From the NCBI GenBank assembly GCA_009919985.1, contig RGAX01000041.1, positions 1 through 17,070 of the forward strand: DNA of 17,070 bases. The letters are read 5' to 3'. How positions within the stretch are numbered: the stretch's first letter is position 1; each line of letters opens with the position of its first letter. Below the pieces are notes generated by a model. The model ran no database searches. It was not told the DNA's origin and was given only the letters and a program-made list of their open reading frames with translations. This document shows positions 7,624-15,195 of the stretch, piece by piece. The stretch comes from Opitutaceae bacterium (GTDB taxonomy: Bacteria; Verrucomicrobiota; Verrucomicrobiia; Opitutales; Opitutaceae). A program made the position numbers and the translations under genes.

Positions 7624-8382
7624 TCAAATTTTCACCTCGAGCCCGACTGGGCAGTGATCGCTACCCATTACCTGCGGCTCTATCCAAGCCCGCTGCAATG
7701 CCGGCCGTAGCGCCGCGCTCGCCATGAAGTAATCGATGCGCCAGCCGACGTTATTTGCCCGCGCCCCCGCGCGATACGTCCACCAGCTGTAATGCCCCGG
7801 CCCTTTTTCAAACTCGCGAAATGTATCGATAAAGCCCGCGCCCAAAAAATCGCGAAAGCCCGCGCGTTCCTCATTCGAAAACCCTGGGCTACCCACATTT
7901 TCTTTAGGCCGCGCGAGATCAATCTCCTCGTGCGCCACGTTGAGATCGCCGCAAAAAAGCACAGGTTTTTTTTGCTCTAATTTTTTCACGTAGGCGAGCA
8001 AGGCCCGATCCCATTCCTGGCGGAAACCAATACGTGCTAATTCCGGCTGAGCATTGGGCACATACAAACCGATCACATAGCACTCCGGAAATTCCGCCGT
8101 GATTGCGCGCCCTTCTGCATCATGCGCCGGCGAACCCAGCCCAAGCGTGACCGACATCGGCTTACGCCGCGAAAAAAGCGCGGTCCCGCTGTAGCCTTTT
8201 TTCTGCGCCGCGTTCCACGTTAGATCATAGCCCGAGGGCCACACCACATGCTGCACATCGCCCGGCAACGCCTTCACTTCCTGAAGGCAAATGACGTCGG
8301 CTTGAGCTGCGTTCATCCAATCGATTAATCCCTTACCGAGCGCCGCCCGCACGCCGTTTACGTTCCAGGAAAGAAGTTTCAT
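7624..8382 (-). CDS. xth: Exodeoxyribonuclease III (AP endonuclease)
   Basis: A 252-residue enzyme of the exonuclease III/AP endonuclease family, which cleaves DNA at abasic sites and removes 3' blocking groups in base excision repair in the cytoplasm. All expected motifs are present: the N-terminal strand MKLLSWNVNGVRA with Asn7, metal ligand Glu35 in LQEVK, the LYVPNA segment near residue 107, GDLNVAHEEIDL with catalytic Asp and Asn near 145-147, WRIDYF with Asp near 218, and the terminal GSDHCP with Asp242 and His243. The length and the ATG start at 8382 are normal. It is transcribed divergently from the cystathionine gamma-synthase-like gene, with 201 bp between them that must hold both promoters. 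Confidence 0.96.
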   Translation of the reverse strand: MKLLSWNVNGVRAALGKGLIDWMNAAQADVICLQEVKALPGDVQHVVWPSGYDLTWNAAQKKGYSGTALFSRRKPMSVTLGLGSPAHDAEGRAITAEFPECYVIGLYVPNAQPELARIGFRQEWDRALLAYVKKLEQKKPVLFCGDLNVAHEEIDLARPKENVGSPGFSNEERAGFRDFLGAGFIDTFREFEKGPGHYSWWTYRAGARANNVGWRIDYFMASAALRPALQRAWIEPQVMGSDHCPVGLEVKI

Positions 8383-8496
8383 CTGCGCCGTTCAACGCGA
8401 CCACTAGCCCCCCGGCAAACCGATTCGCTCCCCAGGCCCCACGCCATCCTAACAACCGGCTTAATTTTTCTAAATTTATCGGGGGGCGAAAAATGC

Positions 8497-8568
8497 GGGA
8501 GGCAATGACTCACCGCTCACTTGCGTACCGGCGCGGGTTGCCTCTTACCTCTTTAAGGATCCATCCTT
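8497..8568 (+). promoter_or_regulatory. Possible structured leader of the PLP-enzyme gene
   Basis: The 201-bp divergent gap 8383-8583 contains, on the plus strand just before the gene, a 7-bp stem (8499-8505 with 8538-8544, GAGGCAA/TTGCCTC) enclosing 32 nt with a further 4-bp CCGC/GCGG pairing. A second small hairpin follows (8555-8559 with 8564-8568, AAGGA/TCCTT). A leader structure in front of a methionine-biosynthesis type gene suggests regulation, but no known SAM-riboswitch consensus was recognised, so this is a candidate only. Confidence 0.25.
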
Positions 8569-8583
8569 CGCCCATTCACCAAG

Positions 8584-10122
8584 ATGTCTGCCTTTCCTCA
8601 TCTGCCTCTCGGACAAGCCATCCCGCCTAGCCCGCACGCGGTCTCTTGCAGCCTGCCCACGATGCGATCGGTCCGCGGCTACGAAGAAAAAGATCCCGCG
8701 ATCACCCGTCAGCTTGCCAACGGCTACCCGCGCTTCGTCGTGCATCCGTTCGCCCGTCAACTCGCCGCACACTTTATAGCCGCCAATCCAGCGCTCACTG
8801 CCCACACGCTCTGGCTCACGTCGTCTCTCGCTATTGCCGAAAAGCTTGTAGCACATCTCGCTCATCCCAGCGTCCAGTTGTTCATCGACACACACGGTCT
8901 TCACGGTGTCGCTCATCCGGCCGCCTCCGCGCCACTCGCTGCTCTGGCCAAAACGTATCTGCAAAACCTGGGTGGCTTCATCTCCTCGCGCGAAGCCGAG
9001 GATCACCTCGTGCGCCTCGAACTACGTCCGGCGATTTATCCCGAAACCATGTTCGTCGGTGATGCGCCAGCAGAGATTCGCCGACATCTAGCCCGCGCAC
9101 TCAACGCCGGCCACGCCGCCACGACCGCAACCGTCACTGACGCCGATCTGTTTCTCACCAATTGTGGCATGAGCGCCATCTACGCGGCCTTCCGCGCCGT
9201 CGCCGATTTGCAAGCCACGCGCGGCCGCACGATTTGGCTCCAGCTTGGCTGGTTCTATCTTGATACCATCGCGATCCTCAAAAAATTCACCGCTGGTCCC
9301 GGCGACTACGTTTATATCCGCGATATTTTCGACCTCGAAGCGCTCGAGCGCATCTTCGCCGCGCATGGCCAACGCATCGCCGGGGTCGTCGCCGAAGTAC
9401 CCACCAATCCGCTCCTCCAGACACCTGATATTCCCGCCATCTCTGCGCTTTGTCGCAACCATGGCGCCGCGCTCCTGATCGACGCTTCCACGGCCTCGCT
9501 CTACAACCTCGACGTGCTGCCCCACGCCGATCTCGCCCTCGCCAGCCTTACTAAATACACGGGCAGCGCGGGCGACCTCACCGCTGGCTTGATCGCCGTC
9601 AATCCCGCTCGTCCCGACGCCGCCGAAATTCGCCGTCGACTAGGCCCCGTCCTTGAACCGCTTTACGTGCGCGACGCCTCGCGCCTCGCGCACGAAATCG
9701 CCGCGACCGAATTAGTCCTTGAAAAAATCCACGCGAGCACACCCCGTGTCGTCGCGTTTCTCGAAAATCACCCCGCCATCAAAGACGTTTTCTGGGCGCG
9801 CCACGCCACCAGTCGCGCGAATTTCGAAAAACTCGCCCGCTCGCCCGATGCCACCGGCGGCATGATCACCTTTACGCTCCGCGCACCGGGCGCTTTGGAA
9901 AAATTTTACGACCGGCTGCGCCTGCCCAAAGGTCCAAGCTTCGGCATGACGACGACCCTTATTTGTCCGTTCATGTACCTCGCGCACTACGACCTCGTGA
10001 CGACGCCCGCCGGCCTCGCCGAATTAGCCGCGAGCCAACTCGATCCCGATCTCTTAAGGCTTTGTGTCGGTTGCGAAGCGGTCGAGGACATCATCGCCGC
10101 GCTCGCCGAAGCGTTGGCATAA
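8584..10122 (+). CDS. Cystathionine gamma-synthase-like PLP enzyme (Str2-type)
   Basis: A 512-residue enzyme of the Cys/Met-metabolism PLP-dependent family, expected to join cysteine with an activated homoserine to give cystathionine. It is far longer than bacterial MetB (about 380-400 residues) because of an N-terminal arm of roughly 150 residues containing HAVSCSLPTMRSVRGYEE (18-35) and GYPRFVVHPF (47-56), a pattern known from fungal Str2-type enzymes. The catalytic half has the FLTNCGMSAIYAAF segment, Asp298 in LLIDAS, and the PLP-binding Lys324 in ASLTKYTGSAGDLTAG. The ATG at 8584 retains the conserved arm, so it is kept despite the absence of a Shine-Dalgarno sequence. No other methionine gene is adjacent. 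The exact activated substrate (O-acetyl-, O-succinyl- or O-phosphohomoserine) cannot be decided. Confidence 0.87.
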   Translation: MSAFPHLPLGQAIPPSPHAVSCSLPTMRSVRGYEEKDPAITRQLANGYPRFVVHPFARQLAAHFIAANPALTAHTLWLTSSLAIAEKLVAHLAHPSVQLFIDTHGLHGVAHPAASAPLAALAKTYLQNLGGFISSREAEDHLVRLELRPAIYPETMFVGDAPAEIRRHLARALNAGHAATTATVTDADLFLTNCGMSAIYAAFRAVADLQATRGRTIWLQLGWFYLDTIAILKKFTAGPGDYVYIRDIFDLEALERIFAAHGQRIAGVVAEVPTNPLLQTPDIPAISALCRNHGAALLIDASTASLYNLDVLPHADLALASLTKYTGSAGDLTAGLIAVNPARPDAAEIRRRLGPVLEPLYVRDASRLAHEIAATELVLEKIHASTPRVVAFLENHPAIKDVFWARHATSRANFEKLARSPDATGGMITFTLRAPGALEKFYDRLRLPKGPSFGMTTTLICPFMYLAHYDLVTTPAGLAELAASQLDPDLLRLCVGCEAVEDIIAALAEALA

Positions 10123-10239
10123 CAAAAACAGGGCGTGCAGCTGAGTGCCGCGGTTAGAGTAGTGACGGCAACGCCAAGAATCGATGGAAAGACGTCTTAC
10201 TTGATTGAAGCAAAAATTTGAACGTTGGATTGTCCCGCC

Positions 10240-10467
10240 ATGCTCTTGACCTTAGATGCCAAACGTCGATTGACCGTCCCTGCGACGCTTGCGCCGATTA
10301 AACCCGGCGACCATTTTCGCGCTGAATTTAATGCAGAGGACGATACTTTAATCTTCCACCGCGTTGCACCGGTCGGCGACTGGATTGAAATCCTGAAGCA
10401 GTGTCCCGTACCGATGGACGATTTACCGCCACATCGCCGACAATTATCTCGTCACCGAAAACTATGA
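10240..10467 (+). CDS. AbrB/VapB-like antitoxin
   Basis: A 75-residue protein with an N-terminal swapped-hairpin DNA-binding pattern: LTLDAKRRLTVPATLAPIKPGD (split here as LTLDAKRRLTVPATL, then APIKPGD), resembling SpoVT/AbrB-type antitoxins that repress their own promoter and bind the toxin through the C-terminal part. The C-terminus (DWIEILKQCPVPMDDLPPHR) is the likely toxin-binding tail. The ATG at 10240 is preferred over a TTG at 10225 because it starts the beta-strand directly. The stop overlaps the start of the next gene by 4 nt (ATGA), typical of a translationally coupled antitoxin-toxin pair. The family is inferred from this pattern and the neighbour. Confidence 0.7.
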   Translation: MLLTLDAKRRLTVPATLAPIKPGDHFRAEFNAEDDTLIFHRVAPVGDWIEILKQCPVPMDDLPPHRRQLSRHRKL

Positions 10468-10790
10468 GCTGGTTGCTCGATGCGGATGTCCTAAGCCAGC
10501 CCGCGAAACGCCTGGGCGATCCCGCTGTGGTGGTGTGGTTGGAGCGCGAGAAAGCTGAGTGCTACACAAGCGCAGTCGTTATCGCCCAACTAGCCTATTG
10601 GGTAAGAACCAAAGACGGCCGCGCACGGGAGGCGCTACAAGCCTGGTTGACCAAACTGGTCGATTCCCTCCACAGCAGAATTCACGGTTTCAACGTGTCC
10701 ATCGCCCACAAACTCAGTATCGCCACCAGTAACGATAAAGATTTTCGAAGGCCAGGACTGAAGGGGTTTAACCCGTTCAAGGAACTTTAA
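10464..10790 (+). CDS. VapC-like PIN-domain protein, apparently degenerate
   Basis: A 108-residue PIN-domain protein, the toxin position of a VapBC pair; active VapC proteins are ribonucleases of about 130-140 residues. The N-terminus is typical (MSWLLDADVLSQP, with Asp6 as first acidic residue, then DPAVVVWLE). Two further features look broken. At the position of the conserved acidic residue in the second helix the sequence is VIAQLAYW, with Gln42 where Glu is expected. Between Ser79 and Ile80 the usual stretch of about 30 residues, holding the third acidic residue (pattern Asp-x-x-Ile-Ala-Ala), seems to be missing, so the chain runs directly into the C-terminal IATSNDKDF segment, which keeps Asp93. 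The frame is open, so it may still be made, for example as an inactive partner. The ATG at 10464 overlaps the antitoxin stop. Confidence 0.7.
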   Translation: MSWLLDADVLSQPAKRLGDPAVVVWLEREKAECYTSAVVIAQLAYWVRTKDGRAREALQAWLTKLVDSLHSRIHGFNVSIAHKLSIATSNDKDFRRPGLKGFNPFKEL

Positions 10791-10953
10791 AAGATCGTCG
10801 CGAGGTAATCGCGGTAACGCGGTGTTGCAGACAGCCTCCCCGTGAAGACGACCGATTCCTCCGTCCTGTTCTTTTGCCCAAATCAACTCTGCTTCCTTAC
10901 TTCGATAGGACAGCCCTAAAAATTAAACTCCGCGCGATTCGTGAGGAAGCGCC

Positions 10954-11232
10954 ATGACCACACCGCTCGCCTTCTGTACGCTTGCGATCAAAGCTGTCCC
11001 CAACGCCCCGCGCAACGCCGTCGTTGGCTGGCTCGGTGATGCCTTAAAAGTCAAAGTTCACGCCCCCGCACTCGAAGGCCGGGCGAATGACGAGCTCTGC
11101 GAATTTCTAGCGGGGGCTCTCGCTCTCCCCCGCCGCGCCGTGACGCTCCAACAAGGCGACAAATCTCGCCAAAAAGTCCTCCGTATTTCCGGTCTTACGC
11201 TCGCCGAAGTCCGCGCCAAATTAGGCGTGTGA
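10954..11232 (+). CDS. DUF167/YggU-family protein
   Basis: A 92-residue protein of the UPF0235 (DUF167, YggU) family, small conserved proteins of unknown function. The family pattern is visible: a first strand with LAIKAVPNAPRNAVVGW, then ALKVKVHAPALEGRANDELCEFLA (split: ALKVKVHAPALEGRAN, DELCEFLA), and a later strand with VTLQQGDKSRQKVLRI. A good ribosome binding site, GAGGAA (10943-10948), stands 5 nt before the ATG at 10954, which fixes the start. The last 12 nt overlap the 3' end of the convergent MATE gene. The 163-nt gap before it (10791-10953) holds no recognisable gene. Confidence 0.9.
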   Translation: MTTPLAFCTLAIKAVPNAPRNAVVGWLGDALKVKVHAPALEGRANDELCEFLAGALALPRRAVTLQQGDKSRQKVLRISGLTLAEVRAKLGV

Positions 11233-12561
11233 TCGGGTCAGGCGCGCGAAGCGCCAACCCAGGAAAATCGCCGCAAAGCCCAAACCCGCGGCCAACGCCG
11301 ACCAAATTCCAACGGCGCCAAATTTTCCCTGCACGCCAAGGAAATAGCCGCCCGGAATGGCCACACCCCAATAGGCGACAAACGTGATAATTGCCGGCAA
11401 TTTCACATCATGCAGGCCGCGTAGGAGTGCCGCGCTGATCACCTGTGCGCCATCGACGATTTGAAATAGCGCCGCCACGACCAGTAGCTGCGCCGCCAAC
11501 GCGACCACGCTAGTATCATCCACAAACCAGCCTGCCACCGTGCGCCCGGCCGCGAGATAAATCACCATGAACACCGCCGCGATGATGACCCCTAAGCCTA
11601 GCGCACTAAATCCGATGGGGCGCAACCGTGCCGGCTCCTTCGCGCCTACTGCCGCACTGACGCGCATACCTGCAGCCATCGAAAGCCCGAGTGTTACCAT
11701 GAAGGTCGTACCCGCACACGTGAAGGCGATTTGATGGGCCGCCAACGCGGAGGCGCCCAGCCAGCCCATCATAATTGCCGCCGCTGCAAACGCACCGCTT
11801 TCAAAAAATAAAATTCCCGACGTTGGTAACCCAAGCCGCAGCATTTCTTTTAACCGCGTCATCGAGAGTGGCGCCCACCACTGCTTCGGCCACGCCGTGC
11901 GCGCCGCCGGATCCCGCCGCATCCATTCGAAAATCACCCAAGCTCCAAGTGTTCGAGAAATGAGCGTCGATATGCCCGCACCCGTCAGGCCCAGCGCCGG
12001 CGCGCCGAGATTTCCGTAAATAAAAATCCAATTTAAAAAAATGTTCAGCCCGACGCCTCCGAGCATGATAAACATGGGCACCCAGGGCCGCCCCATCGCC
12101 TCCGCAAATTGCCGTAACGCCAAGTACACCAACACGGGCGTAATCGACGCGCCGATCAGCCAGAAAAACGGATTCACCACTGCTAGCACTTCTAGGGGTT
12201 GCTGAAACCAGTGCAACTGCCACCCGAGCACCACCATAGCCAGCGTCTCGAGCACGCCGAAACCAAATGCCAGCGCCAGCCCATGCCGCAGATACTCCGC
12301 GCAATCCTCCAACCGTGACGCCCCGCGCGCACGCGATACAAACATCGCAACCGGAATCATTAGTCCGATCCCGATCACATAAAAAACGCCAAACACATTT
12401 CCGCCAAACGATGACGCCGCCAAGGGCACAGTGCCCGTCTGGCCGATCATCACGCTATCGGTGATACCCATGAGCATCTGGCTGACTTGGCCGACGATAA
12501 TCGGAACCGCCAAGGCGAGTGTCGGCCGAACTTCGGCGAAGTAAGATGGGAAGCGGCTCAT
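11221..12561 (-). CDS. MATE-family multidrug/Na+-type efflux transporter
   Basis: A 446-residue integral membrane protein with about twelve membrane spans in two homologous halves, the layout of MATE (NorM/DinF-like) antiporters that export cationic compounds using a Na+ or H+ gradient. The N-terminal family pattern is clear: ALAVPIIVGQVSQMLMGITD followed by SVMIGQTGTVPLAA and a second span IGLMIPVAMFVSRARGA. The second half repeats it (GLPTSGILFFESGAFAAAAI, then MMGWLGASALAAHQIAF). The ATG at 12561 begins MSRFPSYFAEVRPTL, the expected cytoplasmic start; an in-frame codon 14 residues upstream is less likely because it adds a basic non-family tail. No Shine-Dalgarno sequence. The 3' end overlaps the convergent YggU gene by 12 nt. 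Substrate unknown. Confidence 0.94.
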   Translation of the reverse strand: MSRFPSYFAEVRPTLALAVPIIVGQVSQMLMGITDSVMIGQTGTVPLAASSFGGNVFGVFYVIGIGLMIPVAMFVSRARGASRLEDCAEYLRHGLALAFGFGVLETLAMVVLGWQLHWFQQPLEVLAVVNPFFWLIGASITPVLVYLALRQFAEAMGRPWVPMFIMLGGVGLNIFLNWIFIYGNLGAPALGLTGAGISTLISRTLGAWVIFEWMRRDPAARTAWPKQWWAPLSMTRLKEMLRLGLPTSGILFFESGAFAAAAIMMGWLGASALAAHQIAFTCAGTTFMVTLGLSMAAGMRVSAAVGAKEPARLRPIGFSALGLGVIIAAVFMVIYLAAGRTVAGWFVDDTSVVALAAQLLVVAALFQIVDGAQVISAALLRGLHDVKLPAIITFVAYWGVAIPGGYFLGVQGKFGAVGIWSALAAGLGFAAIFLGWRFARLTRSHA

Positions 12562-12631
12562 GGAAAAGACGCGCACTGTTTCGCGCCACGGCCGTGCGCG
12601 CAATCCGCTTCTCGCAATCGATCAGCCCAAC

Positions 12632-12653
12632 CGCCGCGGATTTTTCCGCGGCG
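12632..12653 (-). terminator. Stem-loop after the exported CsgG-like gene
   Basis: A perfect 9-bp stem CGCCGCGGA/TCCGCGGCG (12632-12640 with 12645-12653) with a TTTT loop lies 7 nt beyond the stop codon at 12661. There is no T-run on either side, so it may be a Rho-independent terminator only in part, or an mRNA-stabilising 3' hairpin closing the lipoprotein operon. Confidence 0.55.
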
Positions 12654-12660
12654 CAGAGTC

Positions 12661-13512
12661 TTACTTCGCGTTTAAGAGCATGTCTTCCATCAAGGCGAGC
12701 GCGGTGGCTTCGGTGATGTCAGCCGCGCTAAATTTTTTCGCAGCCTGGGCAGCACCTGCGCCAAGGACATCGCTCGCTGAGGCTTGGCCCAGAATCGCGG
12801 CATCTTTTAAGCGAATGGCGGTCATCTGAATATCGGGCACGGCAACCGTGGTGTCGCCGGAAACTTCGGGGGCGATTAACGTGCGAGTTGAAATGAGCAC
12901 TTCGATCGCGATATCGGCAGACTGGGCGAGCGCAGCGCGTTCCTTGGCGGCTTGATCACCGAGCAAACGAGCGCCGGGTTGTTCGCTGAGCATCACGCCG
13001 GCGATACGTTGATCGGAAAGCTTGGCGCCGCCAGTGCGAAACGCGCGGCCGACGAGGCGCTCGATATCACGCACGGTTTGTTGATCGGCGAGCGTGGGAG
13101 TAGGCGCGGGCGTGGAGGCCTCTTTCGCAGCGTAGGTGGAAGAGGCTTTAGTTTTGGTCGAAGTCGTTTTGCCGTCAGCGGATTTCTCGCTGTAGGATTC
13201 GGCGCGGCCAGTCAGCTTAAGCCCCGCGACGTCCACGAGCGAACGATTCACGTAGATGACAAGGCGCGGAGCGTTCGCGGTGCTGTAGGCAGAGCGAAAT
13301 TTATCGACGACGGCCTGAGCGGCGGCGGGTGCGATGAGCGGGGTGGCATTGGCGCCGTAAAGTCGTTGCTCAGCGGGGGCAGTCGGTTGGGCCGCGGCAA
13401 CAGGCCAGGCCTGGGTGACGGGGACCGAGGGTTCGGTGACGGGCGCGGTGGCTTGCGCGAAAGCGACGGCACTGAGCGCGGGCAAAACGAAAGGAAGGAA
13501 AAGAGATTTCAT
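12661..13512 (-). CDS. Exported protein of unknown function, CsgG/LpoB-like pattern
   Basis: A 283-residue protein not recognised as a named family. Residues 1-21 form a signal peptide (cleavage near Ala19 or Ala21) without a lipobox. Residues 22-50 are Ala/Pro/Val-rich and look disordered; 82-94 give a strong beta strand (PRLVIYVNRSLVD); 105-140 form a Ser/Thr/Lys-rich linker; 141-158 form a helix (LADQQTVRDIERLVGRAF) leading into KLSDQR (164-169) and the SADIAIEVLI strand (198-207). The order helix, LxDxx strand, helix, Ala-Asp strand parallels the LpoB/CsgG fold, so a related periplasmic fold is inferred. It starts 17 nt after the YcfL-like gene and is the last gene of that operon. Its function is presumably tied to the lipoproteins upstream. 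Confidence 0.75.
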   Translation of the reverse strand: MKSLFLPFVLPALSAVAFAQATAPVTEPSVPVTQAWPVAAAQPTAPAEQRLYGANATPLIAPAAAQAVVDKFRSAYSTANAPRLVIYVNRSLVDVAGLKLTGRAESYSEKSADGKTTSTKTKASSTYAAKEASTPAPTPTLADQQTVRDIERLVGRAFRTGGAKLSDQRIAGVMLSEQPGARLLGDQAAKERAALAQSADIAIEVLISTRTLIAPEVSGDTTVAVPDIQMTAIRLKDAAILGQASASDVLGAGAAQAAKKFSAADITEATALALMEDMLLNAK

Positions 13513-13529
13513 GGCGGAGACGGCGCGGT

Positions 13530-13946
13530 TCAGCGGGCTTGGCGGACGCGGATAGTGTATTTTTTCGCGAGGGGGTTCATCGCGGTGAAGCGGACGGCCT
13601 CGGTGGAATTTTCGGCGAGAATGAGCGTTTGGAACGGAGTCTCGTCGCCGGTGGTAAAGCCTTGGTCGTCTTTGAAGACGGCGTTGATCTGCACTTCGAT
13701 GCGGCGGGCTTCGCGGTTTTTTACATTAGCGACGACTTCGAGGCGTCCGTCGGCGAGCGTGCGTTCTTGGAGGCCAGTGCAGGTAACAGAGACTTGCGCG
13801 GGTTTATCAAGGAGGACGAATTTTTCGGTGTTCTCGACGGTGTAGCGGGTGGTGTCCTGCGGCGTGAAGGGGCCGGGCGTGGCGCAGCCAGCAAGTAACA
13901 CGAGGCCGGCGGTAGCGGCTAAGAGAAGAGAGGTTTTGATGTTCAT
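13530..13946 (-). CDS. YcfL-like lipoprotein (DUF1425)
   Basis: A 138-residue outer-membrane-type lipoprotein. The signal peptide ends in the lipobox LLAGC, with Cys21 as lipidation site and no Asp at +2, consistent with outer-membrane sorting. The mature part is a beta-sandwich-like domain with the conserved order ERTLADGRLEVVANVKNREA (61-80), then a strand pair with EVQINAVFKDDQGFTT and the C-terminal AMNPLAKKYTIRVRQ, matching E. coli YcfL (COG5633). In E. coli ycfL sits just upstream of lpoB; here it lies two genes downstream of an lpoB homologue, with a COG3014 gene between, as in several marine Gammaproteobacteria (from memory). Spacing is 44 nt from the gene upstream and 17 nt to the one downstream, so it is co-transcribed. 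Confidence 0.85.
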   Translation of the reverse strand: MNIKTSLLLAATAGLVLLAGCATPGPFTPQDTTRYTVENTEKFVLLDKPAQVSVTCTGLQERTLADGRLEVVANVKNREARRIEVQINAVFKDDQGFTTGDETPFQTLILAENSTEAVRFTAMNPLAKKYTIRVRQAR

Positions 13947-13990
13947 AACAGTAGTAAGCGGAGGTGGTGGTGTAATTGTATGACTCGTGA

Positions 13991-15178
13991 TCAGCGCTTA
14001 AGTTCGCTCAAAAATATCACGGTATCGCGGTCGATCGGATCAACATGGAGGGTCAGGGTTTGCGTGAGTCCGCGCAGAGTCTGGCCAGTAGCGTCTTGGA
14101 ATTCGAGGGTGGCCGGATAATCACCCGGGGCAAGGCGGAGTGCAGCAAAGCTGAGGCGTTGCGGGAGGTTGTCCCACATGCGGATATCAGCGCGTGGGGT
14201 GGTCGCAGCGGAGGCGATTTTACCGATGAGGCCGATCGCGCCGAGAGCGACGGCGGCCCGGTCACCGTCACGGCTGCGATTATTGGAGGCGATGACCGCG
14301 CCGATAAGCGCGACGTCCCCGACGGTATTGGTGGTGCGCTTAAAAACGGCTTTGTCGCCGAGAATGTAGTCCATGACGCGACCGCCGCGCGTAGTGGCCT
14401 GGAAGTTGAGATCGTCGTAGGCCGGGAGGCTTACCGACTGACCGTTAACGTTGAGGGTGGCGCTGTGAGCGGCGGAATTTTTAACAAAAAACTTGAGCTG
14501 TTCACTGTATTCGCCGCCGCCGTATTTACGCGGACCGGTGCCGTATTCGGCGAAAATGAGAACGTTGGCGGCGGGATCGTAGGCGGGCAGTTTTAGATTT
14601 TTGGCATTGGCTTGAGCGCGAGCAAAGGCGTCGGAGCCATCGGCGGCGAGTTTGGCCGAAACTAGGCCATCGAGATAATCGAGCATGACGTAATCACTCT
14701 TGTACTCGGTAGTTTCGGCGTCGCTGTCGATGAGTTGGCCGGAGCGATAACAGGCACGAGCGTTGTCAGGCTGGCCGTCGCGCCAGTAGAGGAGGCCGCG
14801 GTAATAGTAGGCCATGACGCGTTCGTAGGGCTCGCCGATAAACGTTTTGGTGCTTTCGGCAGAAAACAGGCTACGGGCTTTTTTCGCGTCCGCGTCGTTG
14901 GCCAAAATACCGCCGATCAACGGCAGCGCGGTGTCTAGGTGCAGCTTAGCTTCATCAGGCTGGCCGGCACGCAGGGCGCTGGCGGCGATGCGGTAATCCC
15001 AGAGGGCGCGATCTTGGATGGGTGCGGCAGCGCGGTGGGTGTTGCCATCGATGATCGGGTCGCCCGTAAGTCGAAGCTGGGGACGCTCAGGCACCGTGGC
15101 GCAACCCGTAAGACCAAGGAGGGCCAAAGCTATGGTGGCGGCCAGGACGCGAGAAAAAGAATTAAGGCGATTTACCAT
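13991..15178 (-). CDS. COG3014-type lipoprotein with TPR-like region
   Basis: A 395-residue lipoprotein. The signal peptide ends in LTGC with Cys26 as lipidation site. Residues about 58-170 are helical with TPR-like spacing: a first repeat around ALWDYRIAASALRAGQPDEA, then the family mark GEPYERVMAYYYRGLLYWRD and a repeat with QPDNARACYRSGQL. The C-terminal half is beta-rich, with the conserved FAEYGTGPRKYG segment and the final domain of strands. This matches the COG3014 family, usually found beside ycfL and lpoB homologues and of unknown role. The ATG at 15178 gives a good signal peptide; no Shine-Dalgarno sequence is visible. A strong inverted repeat lies 17 nt upstream, so expression relative to lpoB may be attenuated. 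Confidence 0.85.
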   Translation of the reverse strand: MVNRLNSFSRVLAATIALALLGLTGCATVPERPQLRLTGDPIIDGNTHRAAAPIQDRALWDYRIAASALRAGQPDEAKLHLDTALPLIGGILANDADAKKARSLFSAESTKTFIGEPYERVMAYYYRGLLYWRDGQPDNARACYRSGQLIDSDAETTEYKSDYVMLDYLDGLVSAKLAADGSDAFARAQANAKNLKLPAYDPAANVLIFAEYGTGPRKYGGGEYSEQLKFFVKNSAAHSATLNVNGQSVSLPAYDDLNFQATTRGGRVMDYILGDKAVFKRTTNTVGDVALIGAVIASNNRSRDGDRAAVALGAIGLIGKIASAATTPRADIRMWDNLPQRLSFAALRLAPGDYPATLEFQDATGQTLRGLTQTLTLHVDPIDRDTVIFLSELKR

Positions 15179-15195
15179 CGAAGGGAAAGCAGATG

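Noticed and set aside
10189..10198. Perfect 10-bp palindrome AAGACGTCTT upstream of the antitoxin gene as an operator
   Set aside because: Palindromes of this length are expected by chance many times in a window of this size and no second copy was seen, so the location alone is not enough.
10635..10886. Minus-strand open frame opposite the PIN gene and the gap after it
   Set aside because: It begins at TTG, overlaps the PIN-protein gene in antisense, and shows no domain; the noncoding part could be a gene remnant but nothing identifies it.
12952..13845. Long plus-strand open frame of 297 codons opposite the exported and YcfL-like genes
   Set aside because: It is antisense to two genes with clear signal peptides and family patterns, crosses their boundary, and its Gly/Arg-rich translation looks like the complement of high-GC coding sequence.
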